From the NCBI GenBank assembly GCA_964518505.1, contig CAZFGT010000005.1, positions 32,767 to 96,766 of the forward strand: a stretch of DNA of 64,000 nt. The letters run 5' to 3'. The notes beneath the pieces are model-generated. The model had not been told where the DNA came from, did no database searches, and saw only the letters and a list, made by a program, of their open reading frames with translations. Position numbers and translations under genes: made by a program. Source of the stretch: DASPUH01 sp964518505. Its GTDB lineage: Bacteria > Chloroflexota > Limnocylindria > Limnocylindrales > CSP1-4. Shown here piece after piece: positions 17,169 to 24,022 of this stretch (within the stretch, counting starts at the first letter, position 1; each line of letters opens with the position of its first letter).

Positions 17169-17912
17169 TCAGGCGGCGGCGAGTGCCGGTGCGCCCCTCT
17201 GCTGCCGGTCCTCGGAGGCGGGGATCGGAGCTGCCTTGAACCCATGGAACGTGAGGTACAGGCCCAGGAAGGCCTCCCAGATGATCTCGGGGCCGGTCAT
17301 GATCCCCTGCAGCGGGGAGCCCAGCGGGATCACCCCGAGCAGGATGGCCGCCGCCACGGTCACGAGGAGCGGACCCCCGACCAGGCCGAACAGCGCCATG
17401 CGCCGTCCCACCAGGCCGGACCGGTACATCAGGTAGCCCAGGATCAGGCCGGTCCCGATGCCGTCGGCGAAGCTGGGGCCGAGCAGGAAGGTCCATTGAT
17501 GGATGGCGAGGAAGGTCTTGTCGATCGCCATGAGGGCGCCGGCATCGGTGCCGGCCGCCGTCTGGCGGAGGGTCACGATGGTGAGCAGACTGAGCAGGCC
17601 GATGAGGATGAAGGTGCCCTCGACGAGCCGTTCGGCGACGTAGGCGAGCGCGAGGGCTTCGTTCGTCCGCTTGAGCAGCGGGAACAACACGACCGCGCAC
17701 CCGATGTTGGTGACGATCAGGAACAACTCGAGGAACGCGCCGAGGAACACGCCGGTGCTAGGGCCGGACCCGGTGATGTAGCCGGGATCACTCAGGATGT
17801 TCCCGTAGGCCAGGACCGCGCCGATCGAGGTGATGAACGTAAGGATGAAGAGCACGCCCACGGCGAGCGCGGTCTTTCGCGAGGTAGTCACGTTGGAACT
17901 CCACTTCTTCAT
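17169..17912 (-). CDS. DUF4386 domain-containing membrane protein
   Basis: A 247-residue protein with six or seven membrane segments matching DUF4386: an N-terminal RKTALAVGVLFILTFITSIG, the conserved loop GNILSDPGYITG, AYVAERLVEG and the Gly-rich helix SFADGIGTGLILGYLMYRSG. The family has no known function. Its ATG overlaps the stop of the upstream small gene (ATGA at 17909-17912), so the two form a coupled operon ending at the terminator at 17136-17162. Confidence 0.85.
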   Translation of the reverse strand: MKKWSSNVTTSRKTALAVGVLFILTFITSIGAVLAYGNILSDPGYITGSGPSTGVFLGAFLELFLIVTNIGCAVVLFPLLKRTNEALALAYVAERLVEGTFILIGLLSLLTIVTLRQTAAGTDAGALMAIDKTFLAIHQWTFLLGPSFADGIGTGLILGYLMYRSGLVGRRMALFGLVGGPLLVTVAAAILLGVIPLGSPLQGIMTGPEIIWEAFLGLYLTFHGFKAAPIPASEDRQQRGAPALAAA

Positions 17913-18196
17913 CTGGATGCCTGGTTTGGTTCAGTTGTCGGATGCTCAGGAGTCGATGGCTGGATCTCGGCGACCGAGATCAGCGACAGGCCGAGGTCGT
18001 TGACCTTTCGCAGCAGGCCATGCAGCGCAGCCTGATCTGCGATCGGGCCTCGGATGACGGTCGTCCCGTCGCTCTCCCGGGTGAGGCTGAGCCCGTCGAA
18101 CCAGGCGGCCCACCTGGCATCGAGGTGGCCCTGGAGGCGCACCTCGTAGCCACCGGGTTCGTGGTGGCGGCTGCTTCGTGCCGGTCGATCGGTCAT
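17909..18196 (-). CDS. Small hypothetical protein coupled to DUF4386
   Basis: A 95-residue soluble protein with no recognised family. It begins MTDRPARSSRHHEPGGYEVR; the middle (HLDARWAAWFDGLSLTRE...GTTVIRGPI) and the helix DQAALHGLLRKVNDLGLSLI look like a small alpha/beta fold. The ATG at 18196 has AAGGAG nine bases upstream, ruling out the longer frame. It precedes and overlaps the DUF4386 gene, which makes it a genuine operon member. The 260 bp upstream, to the MalT-like stop, show no gene. Confidence 0.7.
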   Translation of the reverse strand: MTDRPARSSRHHEPGGYEVRLQGHLDARWAAWFDGLSLTRESDGTTVIRGPIADQAALHGLLRKVNDLGLSLISVAEIQPSTPEHPTTEPNQASR

Positions 18197-18456
18197 GGCT
18201 CTCCTTGTGCTCCTCCGCCCCGCGCTGCTTGCCTGTCGGTGTGGGCTTGCGTGGTGTGAGCACAAGGTCGAGGCGACGGTGGTGAGCGCGCGTCACCACA
18301 TCTGGTGATTCGATGTGGTGATTTCGCCCGGACGGGGAACGGAGCGAGAGCGCCGGTCAGCCCCGTCCGCACACCGGTCCGGTCACCCCATGGCCGGTCG
18401 CGCCTGGCGGGACTCGGGATCTAGGGGCCGCGCCGCCGGACGGCGATCGTCTGGCC

Positions 18457-21174
18457 CTAGCCGAGCAGGTCGAGTTCGCCCCCGCGGCGGACGGCGGCTC
18501 GACGGTTGTTGACGCCGAGCTTGGTGTAGATGTTCTTGGTGTGGGTCCGCACGGTGTTCAGGGACAGCACCAGCTCACTGGCGATGCCCGGGCCATCGAG
18601 GTCCGATCTCAGCAACCGGAGGACGTCGAGCTCTCGCTCGGTGAGCGGCTCCACCAGGGCCTGCTTGCTGGTCGCCTTCTCCCCCCCGGTGCCAGGCGCG
18701 GCTCGAAGGCGACGTACGTAGTCCGGGACGATCTGCCGCCTGGCCGCGGCGTCGAGGAGCGTGGCCATCGCGCGGCCCTCCTGGAGGAAGGTGCGCACGA
18801 AGCCCTCTGGCTCGGCGAGCGTGAGCGCTCGTGCAAGCGGCACGAGCGCGCCGGCCGTGTCGCCTCGAAGCTGGCTCTCTAACGCCTGGAGGACCAGGAC
18901 CTCGATGACGCTGCCCATCCTCGCCCCGTCGTCCGCCGCACGCAGGAGTCGCTCGAGGAGGCTCGCGGCCACCGCGAGCGAAGGGGGATGCTGGGTCGAC
19001 CGGGCCAGTAACACCCGGGCAAGGGTGACGTGCTCGAACTCGCGCAGGTAGTCGAGATCGTCGTCGGCCGACAGGCCCACGTCACGGGCCCACCGTAGCG
19101 CCTCGGCCTGACGCCCCTGGGCGAGCCACACCCGGGTCCTGAGCGCGGCGACCGGCCGCACCAGGGGCAGGAAGTGACTCACGTACTGGCGCTCCGCTTC
19201 GTCGAGCAGGCCCAGCGCCGCGTCCCGGTCCCCCTCAGCCTCATGCACACGCGCCATCGCGACACGCCAGCGGTACGGGTTCTGCTCGAGGGCGGCGAGC
19301 CCGCCCAGCTCCGTGCTGGCGGCCAGGTGCTTGGCGGCGGCATCGAGCTCGTCCCGCTCGAGGAAGATCTCGGCCATCCCGGTGTGCATGTCCGCGGCTC
19401 CGCGCACCACCGGCGCGCCGAGCGGGGTGGCGCGTGCCAGCCCGTGCTCGTACGTACCCAGGGCGTCCCGGAGGCGACCCTGCGCGATCCGGATGTCCGC
19501 CAGGGAGATGGCGCACCCGATCGTGTCGGAGACGTACCCCGCCCGTTCAAGGTTGGCGGCGCAGGCGACGTACCGACGGTGGCCTTCCTCGAGATCGCCC
19601 TTCCGCCATGCGGCGAGGCCGAGGAATCCTTCGGCCGACCCGCGGAACACGTAGTCATCGTCGGCGACGACCTCGAGCGCGCGGCGGGCGAAGCGGATCG
19701 TGGCCGCGACGTCGCCGAGGGCAAGGGCCTGGGCGCCGCGGAAGATGGCGATCGCGGTCGGCAGGTCTTGGTATCCCGCCTCGTGCGCGCCGGTCGGCGG
19801 GGCGGAGGGAGTGCCCGCAGCGTTCTCCTCCAGCCATCGTTCCGCAGCCCGGAGGTGCGCCTCCACCCCCTCGAGCTCGCCGTTGAGCAACAAGGCCCCG
19901 GCGTAGTGGACGCTCAGCACCGGCCGGGTGGCGACGACGTCGTCCGGCAGGGCGCGCAGCCAGGCGAGCGCAGTCGTCTCCTGTCGAGCCTGGCGCATCG
20001 CGGGGATCGCCAGTTCGACCAGCGTCGCCGCCCGCTCGAAGTCGGCGGCCGCCATGGCGTGGCGGATCGCCTCCGTCGGCGCACCATTCCTCTCGAACCA
20101 CGCACTCGCACGGCGGTGGAGTTCTGGGACCTGCTCGGGTTGCTCCTGCTCGAGGTGGGCCCCGAGCACGTCGGCGAACAGACGGTGGTAGCGGTACCAC
20201 TGGCGGCGGTCGTCGAGGGCGACGAGGAACAGGTTGGCGCGGTCCAGCTCCTGCAACATCGCCCGCCCATCGTCGCGACCGATGACGGCATCGCAGAGCG
20301 CCGCGCTCAGCCGGTCAAGGATGGAGGTCTCGAGCAGGAAGGTCCGGATCGACGCGGGCTGACGGCGCAGGACCTCCTCGACGAGGTAGTCGACGATGTA
20401 GCGGTCGTCCCCGGCGAAGCCGGCGATGAACCCAGCAACGTCGTCGCGTCCCTGCATCGAGATGGCTGCCAGCTGAAGGGCAGCGATCCAGCCTTCTGTG
20501 CGACCCTCCAACGCGGCGACATCGCTCGCGCCCAGGTCGAGCCCCATCACCTCGTTCAGGTACGCCGCGGCCTCAGTCGGCGTGAAGCGCAGGTCGGCCG
20601 CGCGTATCTCGGTCAGTGTGCCGCGCCCTCGCAGGCGACCCAGCGGAAGCGCGGGGTCGGCGCGGGTCGTGATCACGAGGTGGATCCGCGGCGGAAGGTG
20701 CTCCAGGAGGAACACCATCCCAGCCCGGATCTCAGGCGTATCGACCTCGTGGTAGTCATCGAGGACCACCACGACGTCCTCCGGCACCGCATTGAGCTCG
20801 TTCAGGAGTGGGGCGAGGATGGACTCGATGGGCGGCGCTTGCGGCTCGCGCAGGGCAGCGAGCGCACTCGCGCCAACCCCGGGCGCGACGGTCCGGAGCG
20901 CGGCGATCAGATAGACCCAGAACGTCCCTGGCTCGTTGTCCGCGTGGTCCAGCGACAGCCATGCTACCGAGGGTGCGCCGGAAGGGAAGGACGCCAGCCA
21001 TTCCGCCAACAGCGTCGTCTTGCCGAAGCCGGCGGGCGCTGAGATGAGCGTGAGGGTCGATTCGAGCCCGCGGCGGAGTCGTTCGCTGAGCCGTGGTCGT
21101 TGGACCAGGCCGCGTCGCGGCTTCGGGACGTAGAGCTTCGTCTCAAGCAGCGGGCCGGGATTGTTCGCTGTCAT
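18457..21174 (-). CDS. MalT-like LuxR-family transcriptional regulator (STAND ATPase)
   Basis: A 905-residue regulator of the MalT/LAL type. The N-terminal NTPase domain has Walker A SAPAGFGKTTLLAEW (~45-59), Walker B VVVVLDDYHEV and the following motif LVITTRADPALPLGRLR, all typical of the STAND family. A long helical, TPR-like middle (~350-830) would sense an effector, and the C-terminal LuxR HTH reads LTERELDVLRLLRSDLDG...ASELVLSLNTVRTHTKNIYT. In MalT the effector is maltotriose; the sugar importer 2.4 kb away makes it a possible target, but that is inference. The ATG at 21174 fits the family N-terminus (LLETKLYVPKPRRGLVQRPR). Confidence 0.9.
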   Translation of the reverse strand: MTANNPGPLLETKLYVPKPRRGLVQRPRLSERLRRGLESTLTLISAPAGFGKTTLLAEWLASFPSGAPSVAWLSLDHADNEPGTFWVYLIAALRTVAPGVGASALAALREPQAPPIESILAPLLNELNAVPEDVVVVLDDYHEVDTPEIRAGMVFLLEHLPPRIHLVITTRADPALPLGRLRGRGTLTEIRAADLRFTPTEAAAYLNEVMGLDLGASDVAALEGRTEGWIAALQLAAISMQGRDDVAGFIAGFAGDDRYIVDYLVEEVLRRQPASIRTFLLETSILDRLSAALCDAVIGRDDGRAMLQELDRANLFLVALDDRRQWYRYHRLFADVLGAHLEQEQPEQVPELHRRASAWFERNGAPTEAIRHAMAAADFERAATLVELAIPAMRQARQETTALAWLRALPDDVVATRPVLSVHYAGALLLNGELEGVEAHLRAAERWLEENAAGTPSAPPTGAHEAGYQDLPTAIAIFRGAQALALGDVAATIRFARRALEVVADDDYVFRGSAEGFLGLAAWRKGDLEEGHRRYVACAANLERAGYVSDTIGCAISLADIRIAQGRLRDALGTYEHGLARATPLGAPVVRGAADMHTGMAEIFLERDELDAAAKHLAASTELGGLAALEQNPYRWRVAMARVHEAEGDRDAALGLLDEAERQYVSHFLPLVRPVAALRTRVWLAQGRQAEALRWARDVGLSADDDLDYLREFEHVTLARVLLARSTQHPPSLAVAASLLERLLRAADDGARMGSVIEVLVLQALESQLRGDTAGALVPLARALTLAEPEGFVRTFLQEGRAMATLLDAAARRQIVPDYVRRLRAAPGTGGEKATSKQALVEPLTERELDVLRLLRSDLDGPGIASELVLSLNTVRTHTKNIYTKLGVNNRRAAVRRGGELDLLG

Positions 21175-21513
21175 CTACTCCGGGCCTCACAGCGGACGTC
21201 GGTGAGGCGCTAGCTGCTGATGCGGTTAGGATCGCGGCTCGCGATAGGCCGGGTCGTGACGGCGGCGGTCGTGAGGGGTTCAACGCGCCGCCTTCACCGG
21301 TGACAGTACCCGGGGAAGCCAGGACGCGAAAGAGGAAGTGCGTTCGCCCTCGCCGGTCGAGGTGCGGCATGAGGCGCTGACCGTCCGGTTCGGCCTCCGG
21401 GGCTCGCACTTCCCTTTGACACGTCAAACCCAGCAGAGTGGGAGGGCTGGACCTCCCAGCCCCTCGCACCACGCTCGAGGAGTTCCGATCCGAAGGTAGC
21501 CCGCGCGCTCTAC
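21175..21513. other. Gene-free stretch with inverted repeats
   Basis: No convincing gene between the MalT-like start and the arsM stop. It holds a palindrome TTTGAC-ac-GTCAAA at 21415-21428, a 9-bp inverted repeat at 21334-21342 and 21405-21413, and a 7-bp hairpin (TGGGAGG/CCTCCCA) at 21439-21458 that could help end arsM transcription. The palindrome is 241 bp upstream of the MalT-like gene. Confidence 0.4.
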
Positions 21514-22236
21514 CTACCGGGGCTTGCGGGCCCGGATGATGGCCGAGGTCATGCCCGGCGTCTCCTGGTGCGTCGGGGTGATCGAGACATCCTCGAGCCC
21601 GGCGGCATGCAGCCCCGCCTCGTATTCCGCATACGACAGCGCCCCGGCGATACAGCCGACGTACGACCCACGCTCGACTCGTTCCGCGGGGGTCAGCACG
21701 TCGTCGGCCACGATGTCCGAGACTCCCAGACGGCCACCGGGCCGCAGGACGCGGGCGATCTCGCGGAAGACGGCCGGCTTGTCAGCAGCCAGGTTGATGA
21801 CGCAGTTGCTGATGACCACGTCGACCGACGCCGCCGGCAACGGGATCGCCTCGATGTGGCCCTTCAGGAACTCCACGTTCGTGGCTCCCGCGGCCTGCGC
21901 GTTCCTGCGAGCGAGCGCGAGCATCTCGTCCGTCATGTCGAGGCCGAAGGCGCGGCCCGTGGGACCCACTCGCTGTGCCGACAGGAGCACGTCGATGCCC
22001 CCGCCCGAGCCCAGGTCCAGGACAGTCTCCCCGTCGCGCAGCTCGGCCACCGCGATCGGGTTGCCGCAGCCAAGGCTGGCGAGACGCGCTGCCTCGGGCA
22101 GACTCGCCAACTCCTCGTTCGAGTAGTTGGTCGGGCCGCAGCAGTCGCCGTTCCCACCGCAAGACGGATCTTGGACCACGCTCAGGGCGATGCGGGCGTA
22201 GTGGTCGCGGACGACCTCGTGGACCGGTGTGGACAT
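21514..22236 (-). CDS. arsM: Arsenite methyltransferase ArsM
   Basis: Transfers methyl groups from S-adenosylmethionine to trivalent arsenic. The 240-residue protein starts with the ArsM-specific segment HYARIALSVVQ and a Cys-rich stretch (SCGGNGDCCGP), then SAM motif I VLDLGSGGGIDVLLSAQRV. Cysteines in SNCVINL and YVGCIAGALS correspond to the arsenic-coordinating pair of the family. GGAGG precedes the ATG at 22236. It is divergent from arsR, with a palindromic operator between them, so it is probably controlled by that repressor. Confidence 0.93.
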   Translation of the reverse strand: MSTPVHEVVRDHYARIALSVVQDPSCGGNGDCCGPTNYSNEELASLPEAARLASLGCGNPIAVAELRDGETVLDLGSGGGIDVLLSAQRVGPTGRAFGLDMTDEMLALARRNAQAAGATNVEFLKGHIEAIPLPAASVDVVISNCVINLAADKPAVFREIARVLRPGGRLGVSDIVADDVLTPAERVERGSYVGCIAGALSYAEYEAGLHAAGLEDVSITPTHQETPGMTSAIIRARKPR

Positions 22237-22263
22237 GGCAGACCTCCGTGGATCCAGACGACG

Positions 22264-22303
22264 CTATATCGATACTTGCCTAAGTATACACATGTCGATA
22301 TAG
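22264..22303. promoter_or_regulatory. Nested palindromic operator between arsM and arsR
   Basis: A perfect outer inverted repeat CTATATCGA (22264-22272) / TCGATATAG (22295-22303) encloses a perfect inner repeat ATACTT (22272-22277) / AAGTAT (22282-22287). This AT-rich block sits midway between divergent arsM and arsR, where an ArsR operator controlling both would be expected. Confidence 0.7.
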
Positions 22304-22311
22304 TGCGTCGG

Positions 22312-22647
22312 ATGAAGCGACCCACCGATCCGGACGTCCGCCTCCTCCAGGCGGCAGCCGACCCCATCCGGCTGGCCATCCTCCGGCAACTCGCGCTCGC
22401 CGGGCCGGTGTGTGCGTGCGACATCGCGGCCGGCTACGCCGTGACCCAACCCACTGTCTCGCATCACCTGCGGGTGCTGCGCGAGGCTGGCTGGCTGGCT
22501 GGCGAGCGGCGCGGCACATGGATCTGGTACTCGATCCGGCCCGCGGCCATGGATCGGTTCCACGCCATCGGGTCAGCCTTCGATGCCACGGGCGCGGCGC
22601 CGGCGCCGTCGACGCGTCGGCTGCAGGTCATCCAGCCCGCCACATGA
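22312..22647 (+). CDS. arsR: ArsR-family arsenic-responsive repressor
   Basis: A 111-residue winged-helix metalloregulator. The metal-binding motif is present as VCACD (Cys34 and Cys36), matching the ELCVCDL motif of As(III)-sensing ArsR, followed by the recognition helix QPTVSHHLRVLREAGWL and the wing RRGTWIWYSI. The ATG at 22312 is preferred; an in-frame GTG nine bases earlier is possible but falls on the end of the operator. Its TGA overlaps the ATG of the EamA transporter gene, so repressor and transporter are co-translated. Likely autoregulated and also controlling arsM. Confidence 0.9.
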   Translation: MKRPTDPDVRLLQAAADPIRLAILRQLALAGPVCACDIAAGYAVTQPTVSHHLRVLREAGWLAGERRGTWIWYSIRPAAMDRFHAIGSAFDATGAAPAPSTRRLQVIQPAT

Positions 22648-23603
22648 CTCGGTTCGCCCGAGCCGCCGCTCTGTCGGGTTCGTCGCCTCTGCGGGCGGCG
22701 GCCTTCTGGCTAACACTCGCGGCCGCCTGCTGGGGCATCGGCACCGCCTTCAGCAAGCAAGCCGTGGCCGAGATCCCGCCCCTCACCGTGCTGCTCCTGC
22801 AGCTGGCGGTAAGTCTCGTCTTCCTGACCATCGTGCAGCGCGTCGAACGAGGCGACCGCGAGCTGTCGCGTGGGTCGCCGCGCCTTGCTCGACTGGGCGT
22901 CCTGAATCCGGGCCTCGCCTACGCCCTGAGCCTCGTCGGGCTCACCACGATCACGGTGAGCCTCTCGGTGCTGCTCTGGGCGCTGGAACCGCTGCTCATC
23001 GTGGGACTCGCGGCCTGGCTGCTGCGGGAGCGCCTCAGTCCGGCCCTCCTCGGCCTGTCCGCCGTCGCCGTCGGGGGGATCGTCCTGGTGGTCGTCGACG
23101 CCGGCACAGGCGGGCAGGCCTCCGGCATCGTCCTCACGGTGGCCGGCGTCGCGTGCTGTGCGACGTACACCGTGGCCACGCGCCGCTGGCTACCGGCCGC
23201 ACCCTCCACGATCCGCGTGGTCGCCGGCCAGCAGGCCTATGCACTCGGCTTTGCTGTGATCCTGTTCGTCGCCGCCACGCTGCTCGGTGGCCGTTCGTTG
23301 CCCAGTGAGGTGTCGCTCGCGGGGTGGGCCAGCGTCATCGTCTCGGGCGTCCTGTACTACGGCCTGGCCTACACCTTCTACCTCACCGGGCTGCGACGCG
23401 TGCCAGCCTCGCTCGCCTCGGTCGTGTTCTACCTCATCCCGGTGTTCGGGATCGCCGCCGGAACCGTGCTCGGTGAGCGACTCGAGCCTCGGCAGTGGGT
23501 CGGCGCAGCGATCGTGATCAGCGCGGTCGCCCTCATCGCCATGCAGATGGCGCGATCACCAGCCCCCATCGCGGCGAACGGCCTCGAAGCGCCCCAGACG
23601 TAG
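22644..23603 (+). CDS. EamA/DMT-family transporter in the arsenic operon
   Basis: A 319-residue drug/metabolite transporter with ten predicted helices in two EamA repeats (first FWLTLAAACWGIGTAFSKQ, second GIVLTVAGVACCATYTVATR), each closing with an ERL motif (LLRERLSP, LGERLEP). It overlaps arsR by four bases, so it belongs to the arsenic operon although typical arsenite pumps (ArsB, Acr3) are absent. Export of a methylated or organic arsenical made by ArsM is a reasonable inference, not shown by the sequence. The family exports diverse metabolites. Confidence 0.85.
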   Translation: MTRFARAAALSGSSPLRAAAFWLTLAAACWGIGTAFSKQAVAEIPPLTVLLLQLAVSLVFLTIVQRVERGDRELSRGSPRLARLGVLNPGLAYALSLVGLTTITVSLSVLLWALEPLLIVGLAAWLLRERLSPALLGLSAVAVGGIVLVVVDAGTGGQASGIVLTVAGVACCATYTVATRRWLPAAPSTIRVVAGQQAYALGFAVILFVAATLLGGRSLPSEVSLAGWASVIVSGVLYYGLAYTFYLTGLRRVPASLASVVFYLIPVFGIAAGTVLGERLEPRQWVGAAIVISAVALIAMQMARSPAPIAANGLEAPQT

Positions 23604-23700
23604 AGAACGCAGCACGGTCCGGCCGGCATCGGCATCCCGGGACCAACGGCCCTGCCCCACCAAGGCCTCACCGATCAGGCTGGAGGCAGCCACAAGGATC

Positions 23701-23725
23701 GCGGGGCATGGTCCGATCGCCCCGC
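23701..23725 (+). terminator. Hairpin after the EamA gene (possible terminator or 5' hairpin)
   Basis: GCGGGGC (23701-23707) pairs with GCCCCGC (23719-23725) around an 11-base loop. It lies ~100 bp after the EamA stop and 18 bp before the next ATG; there is no U-tract, so its role is uncertain. Confidence 0.4.
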
Positions 23726-23743
23726 ATCGAGGGAGGACGTGCC

Positions 23744-24022
23744 ATGGGTATCTGGGCCTGGATCATCCTGCTGCTCGCGGCCGCGGGGCTGGCGACCGTG
23801 GTGCAGTTCCTGTTCTTCTCCCGCGGACGCCGGTCGACCGACTACGACTGGGTCTACCTCGCCGCGGGGGCGCTGATCGGTGGCTTCACCGGCCATGCGT
23901 GGTACGCCGCCGGCCCCACGGTCGACGGCCTGAACGTCGGGCCCGCCCTGGCCGGACTCATCGTGGGTGCCCTGGTCGTGGAGACCGTCTATCGGTTGGT
24001 CCTCCGCCCGCGCCAGGCGTAG
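23744..24022 (+). CDS. Small three-helix membrane protein
   Basis: A 92-residue protein, almost entirely hydrophobic: GIWAWIILLLAAAGLATVVQ, a charged loop (RGRRSTDYDW), VYLAAGALIGGFTGHAWYAA and VGPALAGLIVGALVVETVYR. No family is recognised with confidence. GGGAGGA eight bases before the ATG supports the start. Its 3' end overlaps the convergent PAS-EAL gene by 65 bp. Confidence 0.65.
   Translation: MGIWAWIILLLAAAGLATVVQFLFFSRGRRSTDYDWVYLAAGALIGGFTGHAWYAAGPTVDGLNVGPALAGLIVGALVVETVYRLVLRPRQA

Noticed and set aside
21143..21472. A 109-codon minus-strand frame between the MalT-like and arsM genes
   Set aside because: No ribosome-binding site, no conserved pattern, and it runs through the inverted repeats.
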